Source: Cyprinodon diabolis
Lineage: Eukaryota; Chordata; Actinopteri; Cyprinodontiformes; Cyprinodontidae
Length of the DNA stretch: 64,000 nt
Assembly (NCBI GenBank): GCA_030533445.1
Contig: CM060064.1
Span: 43,990,787 to 44,054,786 of the forward strand
Direction: 5' to 3'
Of the stretch, positions 1-10,937 are shown in pieces. A program made the position numbers and the translations under genes. Every line of letters begins with the position of its first letter. The first letter of the stretch is position 1. The notes beneath the pieces were generated by a model, which was not told the origin of the DNA, did no database searches, and saw only the letters and a program-made list of their open reading frames with translations.

Positions 1-712
1 TTCAAAACTAGGTTAAACCCTAACTTCATGAGTAATTTCTAATGTGATCATTAATTTGTTGTATTTCTATAAATACTTAGGTTTCTGTCTGTGAATCCAG
101 TTTTCAGCTGCACCAACTGTAGAGCCAACAGGAACCTTAATGATCATGGCCTCTAAAACTGCCGGCTGCTGAAACTGAAGGCCCGGCGGCTCTTGATGAA
201 TGACATTCTGTACCTCTACTGAATAAAACCAACGGCATGTAGCGGGGGGGGGGGGGGGGGGGGGGGGGGTTAGGGGGTGGTTCAGCCAGCAAACATCCGC
301 TCTTGCTTCCCCAAAGTCCCGCAGCAGTAATGAGGCAGCTGCTCGGTTCAGTGGAGGGCCACAGGGGCCGAGGCCGAATGATAAGGGGCAAGTTATGACA
401 ACGTGATGGAGCACAGGCAGAAGAGCCTGTGGAATGAAGAAGGGCTACTGCCAGAAATAAAGGTGTTATTTACATTTTTCTCTGTAACAGAAACTAGATC
501 AGTCACTGAATCCAGCTCTAATTACTCTCTCTAATTTTGCTTGATGTACTGCTTTATTGAGTCTATGTTTAAACAGTATTTTATTGTATTAATGCTTAAA
601 GTAGAAAAAAATTACCACAAATGTGTACTAAAATTTAGTAAATTTTTTTCATTCTTCAAAGGCTAGTGCTGTGTCATAGATGTAACGCTAACATTAGCCG
701 CTGTCCTAATTT
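1..712. other. No gene recognised; contains a 26-base G run
   Basis: I see no coding region or recognisable repeat family here. The only notable feature is an uninterrupted run of 26 G at 244-269, followed by TTAGGGGGTGG. The open frames over it on the minus strand encode only a proline run and are composition artefacts. Confidence 0.6.
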
Positions 713-1095
713 TGTCAACAAAGGGGGCTGAGGTTGTTTGAGGACCCAAAGGGAGAGATGAGTGAGGCAGAGACAAGTTCTTGTAGATTTAATGCAAACT
801 GAGGCAAACATCCAAAACACAACAATACTGAGAACCAAACAAACCAGCAAACATCAGTAAAAACTCACGTCGAAAGCCAGAGACGAGGAGAGTATATATG
901 GGAGACAGAACAAAGACTGCCGGAATCAAATGATATGGAGCAGGTGACAAGCACAAGGGGGCAACAGAGCGTAACTACACACGCTCTAATATAGCACAAA
1001 ATTGTAAATAAAACAAAGATCAGCAAAACAGAATTACTTAGCTTGTGAAAACTGAAAACAAAAAACTCAAAGTCCAAAAGGGGAGAACAATGACA
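713..1095 (-). mobile_element. Old solo LTR relic (minus orientation)
   Basis: The stretch opens with TGTCAACA and closes with AATGACA. Read on the minus strand it has the layout of the LTRs at 48040 and 24556: a GACCCAAA...GCAGA block near one end and an A-rich tail near the other. No matching 5-bp target duplication is visible, so it is old or its ends are misplaced. This is family assignment by eye. Confidence 0.4.
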
Positions 1096-2069
1096 GATGC
1101 TGGTCAAGTTTCTTTGATGCTTTGACGCTCTGGTTTCTTATCTGCCCTGTTCTTTAGCTAGAGAGCAATTTGGCTTTATTTACTTTGATGAGTTGGAAAA
1201 ATTGGCCATAAAACATTAAAAAACACTTTAGGATACTTCTAAATATGAAATACCTTGTTAACAATGTTTGTGGTGGAGGGAAAAAATCAACTTTATCTCA
1301 TCATACCTTTAAAGCAAGCAAAGTTAGGATCTATATTTCCAGTTAATGTACTGTTAAAAAGGTCTACCTGCTGCATGAAAGCATTTCTGTTTTTCTTGAA
1401 AACCTGATGAGGTATCATGGTCATCTCACTATCATGACATGAAATATTTCCATCCTTGAGTGCTGCTGAGCTGTAAAACATCTCTATCGTTGACATGTAC
1501 TGCCATTGGTCTCACCAATAATTCTTCACTATCTGTCCTTGATCAGATCAGATGTGCATACTGTGACCTCTGCACAAGAAGCTAAAGAATTCATAACCCA
1601 AATACTCTCATAACTTTGTCATGTCTGTCTTTGAGCACCCTTTTCAGTTCAATGAGTTTTTAATTTTCTTTTCTAAAGGATGTAACCCCGGAATACCTAA
1701 TCACTGTGGAACTGGTAACAAAACAGTGACCGAGTGAAAAGCAGCATTTTCGAAAAATCAGACTCCTACTGTGGCTGTTATGACATAAACTCCCAAATGC
1801 GAGCAGTCTTTATATGTTTTATCTGGATTCCTTAAACCCTCACAGCTATTGATCAGTTGAGTATATGTGAATGCCTTTCAGATTTTCATTTATGCAGCTA
1901 AGGAAATTAGTTTCCCCATATATCACATCACTGAAGTTCTTTATTTTTGCTTTACATAGGGACATAATTTGGACAAAAAAAACATAACAGAAGCATGAAA
2001 TCATACAAATTTCTTGTCAACCTTTGTGTGGCAGATTGGCAAAATAAATAGAAAAGAAATATAATAATG
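1096..2069. other. Unassigned AT-rich sequence
   Basis: Nothing coding or repetitive was recognised in this stretch. Short open frames lack any family resemblance. Confidence 0.5.
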
Positions 2070-2673
2070 GAACAGAGCAGGCTCGGACTTGGAAGGATTT
2101 TCGGCCCTGGCATTTTTCCATCTACACCTGCCCACTTATGACCCCCCCCCCACCCCCGAAAAAAAAAATAGAAGCACAAACGTGTGCGTCTCAAATGTGA
2201 CTTAAATGAAATCATAACCAAAGCAACATCCGTAGCATCCATATTCCCATGGACCAGCACCACTCACCACGTCAGCAGGGTTGCCAGATGTCACTGACTC
2301 ACGTTTTCCAGCCCAAAATATGTTCATAAACTGCCTGGATATACGAAATCTCTCCAAATTTGAACCAAAGTCCATTGGTCTCTTAGGCCATAAAACATTT
2401 TAAAAAAAAGAAAAAAAAAGAAAACAATTTTACCCATAGACAGCCATCCTAAACTGCCAGATGGGGAAACATCCCAACCTGGCAACAATGCACGTAAGAC
2501 GGGAAACGTTAGCCTTTAGATGCAAACCCCATCATGTACCTCAACATATTTTTACAGCATTTTACCTTTATTATACTTTAGTTTGTTGCAAGGATTTTAC
2601 AGTTTGAAAAAATAGAAAATTACACCATATACCAACCGTCACAAAGATGTGCATGACAAGGAAGGGCTATGTA

Positions 2674-3894
2674 CACTCACCGGCCACTTTATTAGGTACA
2701 CCTTTCCAACTGCTCGTTAACACTTAATTTCTAAGCAGCCAATCACGTGGCGGCAACTCAGTGCATTTAGTCATGTAGACATGGTCAAGACAATCTCCTG
2801 CAGTTCAAACCAAGCATCAGTATGGGGAAGAAAGGTGATTTGAGTTACTTTGAACGTGGCATGATTGTTGGTGCCAGAAGGGCTGGTCTGAGTATTTCAG
2901 AAACTGCTGATCTACTGGGATTTTCATGCACAACCATCTCTAGGGTTTACAGAGAATGGTCCGAAAAAGAAAAAACATCCAGTGAGCGGCAGTTCTGTGG
3001 GCGGAAATGCCTTGTTGATGCCAGAGGTCAGAGGAGAATGGCCAGACTGGTTCGAGCTGATAGAAGGGCAACAGTGACTCAAATAACCACACGTTACAAC
3101 CAAGGTGGGCAGAAGAGCATCTCTGAACGCACAGTACGTCAAACTTTGAGGCGGATGGGCTACAGCAGCAGAAGACCACACCGGGTGCCACTCCTTTCAG
3201 CTAAGAACAGGAAACTGAGGCTACAATTTGCACAAGCTGATCGAAATTGGACAATAGAAGATTCGACAAATGTTGCCTGGTCTGATGAGTCTCGATTTCT
3301 GCTGCGACATTCGGATGGTAGGGTCAGAATTTGGCGTCTACAACATGAAAGCATGGATCCATCCTGCCTTGTATCAACGGTTCAGGCTGGTGGTGGTGGT
3401 GTCATGGTGTGGGGAATATTTTCTTGGCACTCTTTGGGCCCCTTGGTACCAATTGAGCATTGTTGCAACGCCACAGCCTACCTGAGTATTGTTGCTGACC
3501 ATGTCCATCCCTTTATGACCACAATGTACCCAACTTCTGATGGCTACTTTCAGCAGGATAATGCGCCATGTCATAAAGCTGGAATCATCTCAGACTGTTT
3601 TCTTGAACATGACAATGAGTTCACTGTACTCAAATGGCCTCCACAGTCACCAGATCTCAATCCAATAGAGCATCTTTGGGATGTGGTGGAACGGGAGATT
3701 CGCATCATGGATGTGCAGCCAACAAATCTGTGGCAACTGTGTGATGCCATCATGTCAATATGGACCAAACTCCCTGAGGAATGCTTCCAGCACCTTGTTG
3801 AATCTATGCCACAAAGAATTGAGGCAGTTCTGAAGGCAAAAGGGGGTCCAACCCGTTACTAGCATGGGGTACCTAATAAGGTGGCCGGTGAGTG
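2674..3894 (+). mobile_element. Complete Tc1/mariner transposon, DD36E type
   Basis: The element is 1221 bp long, with terminal inverted repeats of about 29 bp that begin CACTCACCGGCCAC and differ at two positions between ends. It is flanked by the TA duplication expected of the superfamily (2672-2673 and 3895-3896). It carries one uninterrupted transposase. It sits inside the hAT-type element 2078-4098. Short TIRs and an intact gene suggest a young copy. Confidence 0.92.
2822..3862 (+). CDS. Tc1/mariner transposase, apparently intact, DD36E spacing
   Basis: This encodes a 346-residue cut-and-paste transposase that would bind the element's inverted repeats in the nucleus and move it into TA sites. 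The N-terminal half (about 1-115) contains the expected helix-turn-helix DNA-binding region, including a SISETADLLGFS stretch. The catalytic triad is visible: D155 in WSDESRF, D246 in QQDNAPCH, and E283 in [11 protein letters not shown]. There are 36 residues between the second D and the E, not the 34 of ordinary Tc1, which places it with the DD36E (Incomer-type) subgroup; that name is inference from spacing. The start at 2822 gives MGKK, lies just inside the left TIR region, and the protein ends GGPTRY as the family usually does. No stop or frameshift is seen. Confidence 0.92.
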   Translation: MGKKGDLSYFERGMIVGARRAGLSISETADLLGFSCTTISRVYREWSEKEKTSSERQFCGRKCLVDARGQRRMARLVRADRRATVTQITTRYNQGGQKSISERTVRQTLRRMGYSSRRPHRVPLLSAKNRKLRLQFAQADRNWTIEDSTNVAWSDESRFLLRHSDGRVRIWRLQHESMDPSCLVSTVQAGGGGVMVWGIFSWHSLGPLVPIEHCCNATAYLSIVADHVHPFMTTMYPTSDGYFQQDNAPCHKAGIISDCFLEHDNEFTVLKWPPQSPDLNPIEHLWDVVEREIRIMDVQPTNLWQLCDAIMSIWTKLPEECFQHLVESMPQRIEAVLKAKGGPTRY

Positions 3895-4106
3895 TATATA
3901 CTGCATGTATCATTTAGGTAGTCAACATTGTGTTACTTCTTGAGCTCCTTCAGTTATTTACTGCCACAGGTAGGTACTTTGGCTGGAGAGTAAGTGTTGG
4001 GGCCGGAATGATTTGAGGAGGGCCGGCCCTCGCACGCTAAAATTAGCACAGGCCCGCCGGGCAAATGCCCAGTATCACAGATTACCAGTCCGAGCCTAGA
4101 ACAGAG

Positions 4107-4875
4107 GGATAGAAAGTGTGACCCACATCCAGAGGCTTTTTGGTGCGTTCACCTTAAACAAACGAGCCACATATGTGTTCTCTCCTCTCCTACAAATCAC
4201 ATGGCTGGGAACAAACTCCAATCCTTTTCGCTACACCTTGTCACCATCAGGCAGAGCTTCTATCTGCTGTTTGACGGTTCATCTCAAGATGGCGAACCTT
4301 GATATTACTGAGCAAGTCATGGTGCGCTAGAAGCTGTGGCTTGTTCCTAGTTACTTTCTGCTGTGTTTGTCTGACCAGGACAAGAAACCATCTCCCCAGT
4401 CTCTGGGGAGACTCACACAGAGCACAGAGGTAAGGTGAGGAGTCGTTCTGGAGGTCAGACAGGAGTAGCATCAAAACAGAGCAGGAACCATGGCAGAGAT
4501 GCATGAAATCCAGCTCAGAGGTGGCGGCCTGAGTGATGCCCACTTTTGGAACGGAGAACGAAACTTAATTTAACAGTCCTCCTAGTTTAACTAATATGGC
4601 TTTTTTTTAAAGTCACCCAGAGTATTTGTTTCTTCCTTAACTCACTCTTTGTGATTTTTTTTTCTATCCTCCATTTTGATTGAAAAAAACTTCCTTCACC
4701 TTACATCAAAGCCACATCCATTCCGTGATTAGTTGTCACAATGCAACACACAACAGTTCAAAATTTCCAACTACAGCGACTGTCACAAATTAATCACCTA
4801 AATTTTGCTACAGTAGTTGCAGAGCAATAAACCCGTCATTTGTATCACTTTGCATAGTAGTTTTTCCTAAAAGTA
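4107..4875. other. Unassigned sequence between two hAT insertions
   Basis: No gene or repeat family recognised. It begins with the downstream target duplication of the 2078-4098 element and ends at that of the next MITE. Confidence 0.5.
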
Positions 4876-4883
4876 CATCTACG

Positions 4884-5321
4884 TAGGGGTGAGTATTGGA
4901 ATGGGTATTGCGATACGATGCTTGTCACGATACCCGGGTCACGATATAATATTATCACTTTATTGCATTATAACCATATATGGTGCTATCAAAATTAAAT
5001 GCATAGATAAAAAAGCAACCTCTGTATATGTTCAGATGATATTGATGGTTCAGTTATTTTGGTATTCATGTTGTTTGGGGTGAGTCCATGTCTTCCACTG
5101 TGAATGCCTCAACTATAAATAATACGCTGCACCGCACAGCAAAAGGGCGCCACAGCGCCATCTGCCAGAGTGGTGGTACAAAGGTAGCCCATTTTCCCTC
5201 AGTTTTAGGTAAAAAAATTTTCCTTTAAAAAAATCGATACTTGGAATTTAAAGATCGATATCATATCAGTCAGCCAAAAATCGCGATATAATGCCAAAAT
5301 GATTTTTTTTCCACACCCCTA
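4884..5321. mobile_element. hAT MITE, 438 bp
   Basis: The ends are inverted: TAGGGGTGAG at 4884 and CACCCCTA ending 5321. A perfect 8-bp duplication CATCTACG flanks it (4876-4883 and 5322-5329). The interior holds short palindromic ATCGATA and CGATAT blocks and no transposase. A similar MITE lies at 58727-59125. Confidence 0.85.
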
Positions 5322-5329
5322 CATCTACG

Positions 5330-6455
5330 TAGGGATAAAATAAATCAAACACTTCATGTCGGGTTCCAATCCCAACCCGGAGACCTCTAGTGAATGTCTT
5401 CCTTTCTTCTCTATCCTCCTGTTTCAAAAATGTCATAACATAAATGCCCCACAGACGAGCCATAGAAATACCCTATCAGGCTATAAGAAGTACTGCTTAC
5501 TTTCCATATTTAAGAATTATGAAAAATATTCCAAAAAGGTTATGAATAACTATGCCCTTCTTTTGTCCTTGATGTAAGATGAAAATAGTGTCTCCATGTG
5601 TCTAAGGAAAGGAGATGGGGGGGTGGGGGTTACAGAGAGTTAATTGATGTAACAATTAACTGGTAATTAATTTGGTAATTAACTTGGTAAATTGTCTGTA
5701 AAATCTTTTATTTTTATATAATGGATTATGTACGTGCCAAACAGAAGCATCAAAACAGTAAAACCGGGGTTCCGCAGAGGAAAATAATCTGTCTATGACA
5801 CACCATTAATTGTCATGTGTTCCTTCGACCTGCACCTTCTTGCATTCCTGTTGAACTGGTTAAAACAGTAAAACTCAAACACTAACACTCATGCAGGCCT
5901 GGTTTCTCTAACCTTCACTGTCTGGATACAAATGAGTTTTTCGTGCAGCATTTTGTGAAAAAAAAAAAATCCCTCATCTGATCGACAGTGCTTTGAAATC
6001 TGTGGAGATTATCACTGGGGGTTTTAGGGTGAGATAACAATGAAGATTCAAACACTTTGTGGGAGTCTGGGATCATTAAACTCTCTACAGGTTAAACGGC
6101 TGAGTGAAACAGAAAAGCTGAAATTGCCACTTCACTTCTTCTCTCATAATATGTTTCCACTCTGTCAGAGAACAGTGCTGTTGCTGTAGACTTTTATTAC
6201 CCTGTGTGATAAGACTGATAGTCGTTATGTTCACATAAGCCTCAGCATTCATGCTGAAAGCTCAAACAATCAAACCCAGTTGCTTTTCAGGCTGCAGCTT
6301 CCAACAAACCAGTCACCATCAGTTTTATGGAAACTGCTTGGAGTGTTTAGAGTCATCTTTATGGATGGTGGGTGGGACTAAAAGGCTGGAATCTAAAAGC
6401 ACCTTACACACCAGCAGACTATAAAAATAATAACACCATTTTGAGTTTAGGGTAT
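5330..6455. other. Unassigned sequence
   Basis: No gene recognised. There is a G-rich tract near 5616-5631 and a TAATTAACTGGTAATTAA-type short repeat at about 5640-5690. Confidence 0.5.
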
Positions 6456-7079
6456 ACGGTGGAGTATTAAGGCCAGGCTAGAGATTTTTTTTATTTGAGA
6501 ATAAAGTCCTAACATTATGAGAATAATGTTTGAACATTATATAGTTGTAATATTTTGAGAATAAAGTCATAATATTACGAGACTATAATCATAACATTAT
6601 GAGTTGTGTTACGCCGATGCCATTTTTTTTTGCCGCCGATACGATACGCGATACCTGGCTGTGCTGTATCGGCCGATACCGATACCATCTGTTTGAAATT
6701 GACATGTGTGTATATATAAAAGAACTGCATACTACTACATAGACTAATATGAATAATAAGTGAATCCAGTAGAACTTTTTATTGCCTTCCTGGAATGGGT
6801 GACTATAGTTCAATAAACTTTTTGTTCTCAAAATGGTATCGGTGCCCTATTTGTTGGTACTCACTGATACCGGTACCATTTTAGTGCTGGATCAGGGCCC
6901 TGTCCAATACTGGTATCAGTACCTCTGCAACAATAATTACAAATGTAAAGTTGTCAATTTATGAAAATAAAGTTGTAAAATTATTAGAATAAAGTTGTAT
7001 TTTATGAGTGCAAATCCCAGAGGGCTCCCCATGATGGCAGCCTACTGCTCCCTAAGGGGATGCATTGAACCTGCATATA

Positions 7080-7281
7080 CAGGTGCTGGTCATAAAATTA
7101 GAATATCATGAAAAAGTAGATTGATTTCAGTAATTCCATTTAAAAAGTGAAACTTGTATATTATATTCATACATTACATACAAACTCATATATTTCAGAT
7201 GTTTATTTTGTTTAATTTTGATGATTACAAATGACAACAAATGAAAATCTCAAATTCATCATATCAGAAAATTAGAATATT
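7080..7281. repeat. Left 202-bp terminal inverted repeat of Tc1 copy 1
   Basis: It begins CAGGTGCTGGTCATAAAATT and is the inverse of 8490-8691 along its whole length by eye. The motif AAAATTAGAATAT occurs at both the outer and inner ends of the repeat, which fits the paired transposase-binding-site (IR/DR) layout of this group; that function is inference. Confidence 0.85.
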
Positions 7282-7367
7282 ACTGAAGACCAATAAAAAC
7301 AAAGGATTTATAGAAATGTTGGCCAACTGAAAAGTATGAACATGAAAAGTATGAGCATGTACAGCAC

Positions 7368-8372
7368 TCAGTATTTAGTTGGGCCTCCTTTGGCCTGTAT
7401 TACTGCAGCAATGCGGCGTGGCATGGAGTCGATCAGTCTGTGGCACTGCTCAGGTGTTATGATAGCCCAGGTTGCTCTAATAGTGGCTTTTAGCTCTTCT
7501 GAATTGTTGGGTCTGGTGTATTGCATCTTCTTCTTCACAATACCCTATAGATTTTCTATGGGGTTAAGGTCAGGAGAGTTTGCTGGCCAATTAAGAACAG
7601 GGATACCATGGTCCTTCAACCAGGTACTGGTAGCTTTGGCACTGTGTGCAGGTGCCAAGTCCTGTTGGAAAATGAAATCTGCATCTCCAAAAAGTTGGTC
7701 AGCTGCAGGAAGCATGAAGTGCTCTAAAACTTCCTGGTATGTGGCTGCGTTGACCCTGGACCTCAGAAAACACAATGGACCAACACCAGCAGATGACATG
7801 GCACCCCAAACCATCACTGACTGTGGAAACTTTACACTGGACTTCAAGCAACGTGGATGAAGTGCCTCTCTTCTTTTCCTCCAGACTCTGGGACCTTGAT
7901 TTCCAAAGGAAATGCAAAATTTACTTTCATCAGAGAACATGACTTTGGACCACTCACCAGCAGTCCAGTCCTGTTTCTCTTTAGCCCAGGCAAGACGCTT
8001 CTGACGCTGTCTGTGGTTCAAGAGTGGCTTGACACAAGGAATGCGACAGCAGAAACCCATGTCTTTCATACGTCTGTGTGTGGTGGTTCTTGAAGCACTC
8101 ACTCCAGCTGCAGTCCACTCTTTGTGAATCTCCCCCACATTTTTGAATGGGTTTTGTTTCACAATCCTCTCCAGGGTGCGGTTATCTCTCTTGCTTGTAC
8201 ACTTTTTTCGACCACATCTTTTCCTTCCCTTCGCCTCTCTATTAATGTGCTTGGACACTGAGCTCTGTCAACAGCCAGCCTCTTTAGCGATGACCTTTTG
8301 TGTCTTGCCCTCCCTGTGCAAGGTGTCGATGGTCGTCTTTTGGACAACTGTCAAGTCAGCAGTCTTCCCCAT
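7368..8372 (-). pseudogene. Tc1 transposase (DD34E) inactivated by two nonsense mutations
   Basis: Full-length relative of the gene at 25452-26435, with a start codon at 8370-8372 and the stop at 7368-7370, giving 334 codons. Two point mutations break it. Codon 35 reads TGA (8268-8270) where the sister copy has TCA for serine. Codon 276 reads TAG (7545-7547) where the sister has TGG, immediately after the catalytic glutamate motif NPIEN. Between the stops the frame is open and includes the FSDESKF and QQDLAPAH catalytic regions. It retains a seven-residue segment (KEKQDWT) that the sister copy has lost. A protein from an internal start would lack the N-terminal DNA-binding domain and the C-terminus. 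Confidence 0.93.
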
Positions 8373-8489
8373 GATTGTGTAGCCTATAGAACTAGACTGA
8401 AAGACCATTTAAAGGCTTTTGCAGGTGGTTTGAGTTAATTAGCTGATTAGAGTGTGGCACCAGGGGCCATCAATTTTGAACCTTTTCAC

Positions 8490-8691
8490 AATATTCTAAT
8501 TTTCTGATATGATGAATTTGAGATTTTCATTTGTTGTCATTTGTAATCATCAAAATTAAACAAAATAAACATCTGAAATATATGAGTTTGTATGTAATGT
8601 ATGAATATAATATACAAGTTTCACTTTTTAAATGGAATTACTGAAATCAATCTACTTTTTCATGATATTCTAATTTTATGACCAGCACCTG
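8490..8691. repeat. Right 202-bp terminal inverted repeat of Tc1 copy 1
   Basis: Inverse of 7080-7281, ending in ATGACCAGCACCTG before the TA duplication. Confidence 0.85.
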
Positions 8692-8697
8692 TATATA

Positions 8698-8702
8698 CAC
8701 AT

Positions 8703-8790
<88 letters not shown>

Positions 8791-8791
8791 C
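8698..8791. repeat. Palindromic (CA)n(TA)n(TG)n microsatellite
   Basis: A CA array passes into about 52 bp of TA (8717-8768) and then a TG array (8768-8790), making a long perfect dinucleotide palindrome. The flanks extend the symmetry: AACCTGCATA before the Tc1 at 7068-7077 and TATGCAGGTT after it at 8792-8801. Confidence 0.9.
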
Positions 8792-9376
8792 TATGCAGGT
8801 TACGGTATGACTTCATTCCCATAATTACTTTATTCTTAATAACTTTATTCTTGGAATTTTGTGACTTTGTTCTCGTAGAGTTATAATTTTATTCTTGCAA
8901 TATCATGTCTGTATTCTGATAATGTTGCAACTTTATTCTCATAATATTAGAACTTTTTATAACATTAATCTCATAATGTTCTGACTTTATTCTCGTAACT
9001 AAAAAAAAAAAATTTCTAGCCTGGCCCTAATCCTCCGTCTTAAAGGTAAATGTATTGTTCTAAATTTGATGAAAGACTAGGACCATCAGTGTAAGCTTCT
9101 ATCCCTTGGAATAAAGGGATCATCACACTCCGAGCTGTTGGCTTCACTCTTCACCAGCCATCACTTTTATATATTGATGCCTTCTGACACAGTGATGAGA
9201 TTTATGGCATGAACTTACATGGGAAGAGATTTAACAGATGCGTGTGCGCACGTGAAGCCGTCTTAGAGCTCTTAATTTGATTGAAAGAATGTTGGGACTC
9301 GGTGATTTAAAAGGGGTTTATTGCTCTCATCATTTTTTTATTTCCTAGAAGTTAGTTCATCCTTCATTTCCCTGAG

Positions 9377-9480
9377 TCAATATTTTGTAGAACCACCCTT
9401 CACTGCAATTACAGCTGCATATATGATGGGGTATAAGTCTCTGGCACCTTGATGCTTCTGGAGCCTAAAGCATTTTCCTA
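9377..9480 (-). pseudogene. C-terminal scrap of a Tc1-like transposase
   Basis: Minus-strand translation near 9377-9420 reads AAVIAVKGGSTKY followed by a stop (9377-9379). The KGG-(S/P)-T-x-Y ending is the characteristic terminus of Tc1-type transposases. Nothing else of the element is recognisable nearby. Confidence 0.6.
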
Positions 9481-9934
9481 TTGTTATTGAAATGGCTTCA
9501 ACCTAGTCAGGTTGGATGGAGAACATCCATGGACATCGATTTTCGTATTATAACACAGATTCTATATTTTATCAAATGAATATTGGGTTTTTAACAAAGC
9601 CATACTGAAAGATGGTGTGTCTTCAGCTATCAAGTATCTTGCTTATCAGGACTGGCTTTAAACTGGCTTTACCCATCTTCCAATTTTCTTATGCCAGTTT
9701 GTCCCTTGTGAAGAAAATTATTCCAGAAGCTTCAATAGTCATTTCACCATCATTTCACCTGCGGCCATTTTTGCCCAAATATAGTAACACCTCCCTCCTG
9801 CCATCTTCCAGCAGTGACGATACGATGCGGTAAGCCTAGCACCATTCTCCCCACTTTACAACAAAATCAATAGAAACTAATAGAGAAATTTGCAATCAAT
9901 AGAAATTATCTAAGATTTCGAGGGGACTTAACCA

Positions 9935-10139
9935 TTGAAATTCGAGAGATCCATAGTTAAACTGACAATAGCCACGTGCATGGCAGTTGGATGTTGGAAT
10001 ACAACGGGTTTGGCGGATTTGCCATTCAACTTCTGGCCAGAGAAAAAACACGTAATATGCAGCCAACATTTCAAAAAGAAGAATGTTTTCAAGATGAGTT
10101 GGTATTTTGTAATGTCCCGTTGTGACAAACACCAGATAC
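9935..10139 (+). pseudogene. Possible THAP zinc-finger relic
   Basis: The plus-strand frame has a CMAVGCWN stretch and, after a shortened middle, CSQHF. These match the paired cysteines and the C-x2-H of a THAP (C2CH) DNA-binding domain, found in several DNA transposases and host proteins. The usual spacing is reduced, the frame needs a shift to continue (ECFQDEL), and a solo LTR cuts it at 10140. It is most likely a transposase remnant. The call rests on motif matching only. Confidence 0.4.
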
Positions 10140-10937
10140 TGTCATGTTCGGCTTAATTTGCCTAACCCACATGCAGAACACTCGGAGGCAAAAGAAAAAG
10201 TTCAAAAAGGTTTATTGAACAATAAATGTTTTACAACGGATCAGGTTCAGTTCGAGGCTTGACTGGTCACGAGAGAGTTCTGTAAAGCACACAGGTTATT
10301 CGGATCCAGGAAGTGGTTTGACTGGTCACAAGTGGTTTCACTGCAGGGGAGGACAGAGAAGTTTAGCGGAGGTCCAGGGAATATTGCAGGTTGAGAGTGT
10401 GTCAGGGCTGTACCTGTTCTTGAGTGGAGCAGAGCTGCAGAGGGGGGGAACCTTGAGGGTCCAGAGGCTGACGGCAGGCAGAGGCGGAGGCAGAGCTTAC
10501 TGAGTGCAGGCAGATCACTGATTGAGTTTCCGGTTATCTTCTGAGAGCGGGCAGGCAGATCTTTGACAGAAACAGTTCTCCAGAGAATTTCTGAGAACGA
10601 CAGGCAGATTACCAGCAGAGAAACTCTCCAGAGTTTCAGGTTTCAGGCAGGTTCAATCTGAGGAGCAGAGAGGAGAGAAAACAGATCAGGTTCGGATCTC
10701 ATGGGGTCAGAGTTACAGACAGGCTGGTTGGCTCAGGCTTGCTAACCGTTACTGGCAAACACTCTGGCACTGGAGTGAAGCCCTCCGCCTCCTTAAGTAC
10801 GGATCTCCTGATGAGCAGATGAGGAACAGGTGGTGCAATCAGCCCCGGCTCCAGGAGATCTCGTACGCCCTCTGGTGGAGAAAGTGAACAGACCTCCAGA
10901 TCCCAACAGATACAGAACTGGGACTTGCTCAACAGCC
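10140..10937 (-). mobile_element. Solo LTR, minus orientation
   Basis: The plus strand begins TGTCATGTTCGG at 10140, just after GATAC (10135-10139), and GATAC recurs at 10938-10942. The expected TG...CA boundary on the right (CTCAACA) falls three bases before the GATAC copy. On the minus strand an AATAAA signal (complement of TTTATT at about 10212) lies near the R-region end, supporting the orientation. There is no internal coding region, so it is a solo LTR left by recombination. Confidence 0.65.

Larger units (their letters stand above)
2078..4098. mobile_element. hAT-type non-autonomous element interrupted by a Tc1
   Basis: The two ends are inverted: CAGGCTCGGACTTGG at 2078 and CCAGTCCGAGCCTA ending at 4098. 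They are flanked by a perfect 8-bp direct repeat, GAACAGAG (2070-2077 and 4099-4106), the target-duplication length of the hAT superfamily. Removing the nested Tc1 (2674-3894 plus one TA) leaves about 800 bp with no transposase, so this is a non-autonomous element. It must have been in place before the Tc1 inserted. Confidence 0.8.
7080..8691 (-). mobile_element. Tc1-like transposon with 202-bp TIRs (copy 1)
   Basis: The element is 1612 bp, flanked by TA (7078-7079 and 8692-8693). Its terminal inverted repeats run about 202 bp (7080-7281 and 8490-8691), the long-repeat type of Tc1 element. The transposase gene is on the minus strand and carries two stop codons. It matches the copy at 25133-26723, which is 21 bp shorter. 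Confidence 0.93.
6456..9038. mobile_element. Composite inverted-repeat element carrying a Tc1
   Basis: The left arm (from about 6456: ACGGTGGAGTATTAAGGCCA, then GAATAAAGTC repeats) is the inverse of the right arm (ending about 9038: TTTCTAGCCTGGCCCTAAT then CCTCCGT, preceded by ACTTTATTC repeats). Between them sit GATACCGATAC-rich sequence (6610-6910), a Tc1 (7080-8691) and a long palindromic dinucleotide repeat. Boundaries are approximate and I could not find a target duplication, so the superfamily is unassigned. Confidence 0.5.

Noticed and set aside
7336..7860. Long plus-strand open frame over the Tc1 at 7080-8691
   Set aside because: It is the antisense of the transposase coding strand; the same frame appears over the second copy at 25943-26467.
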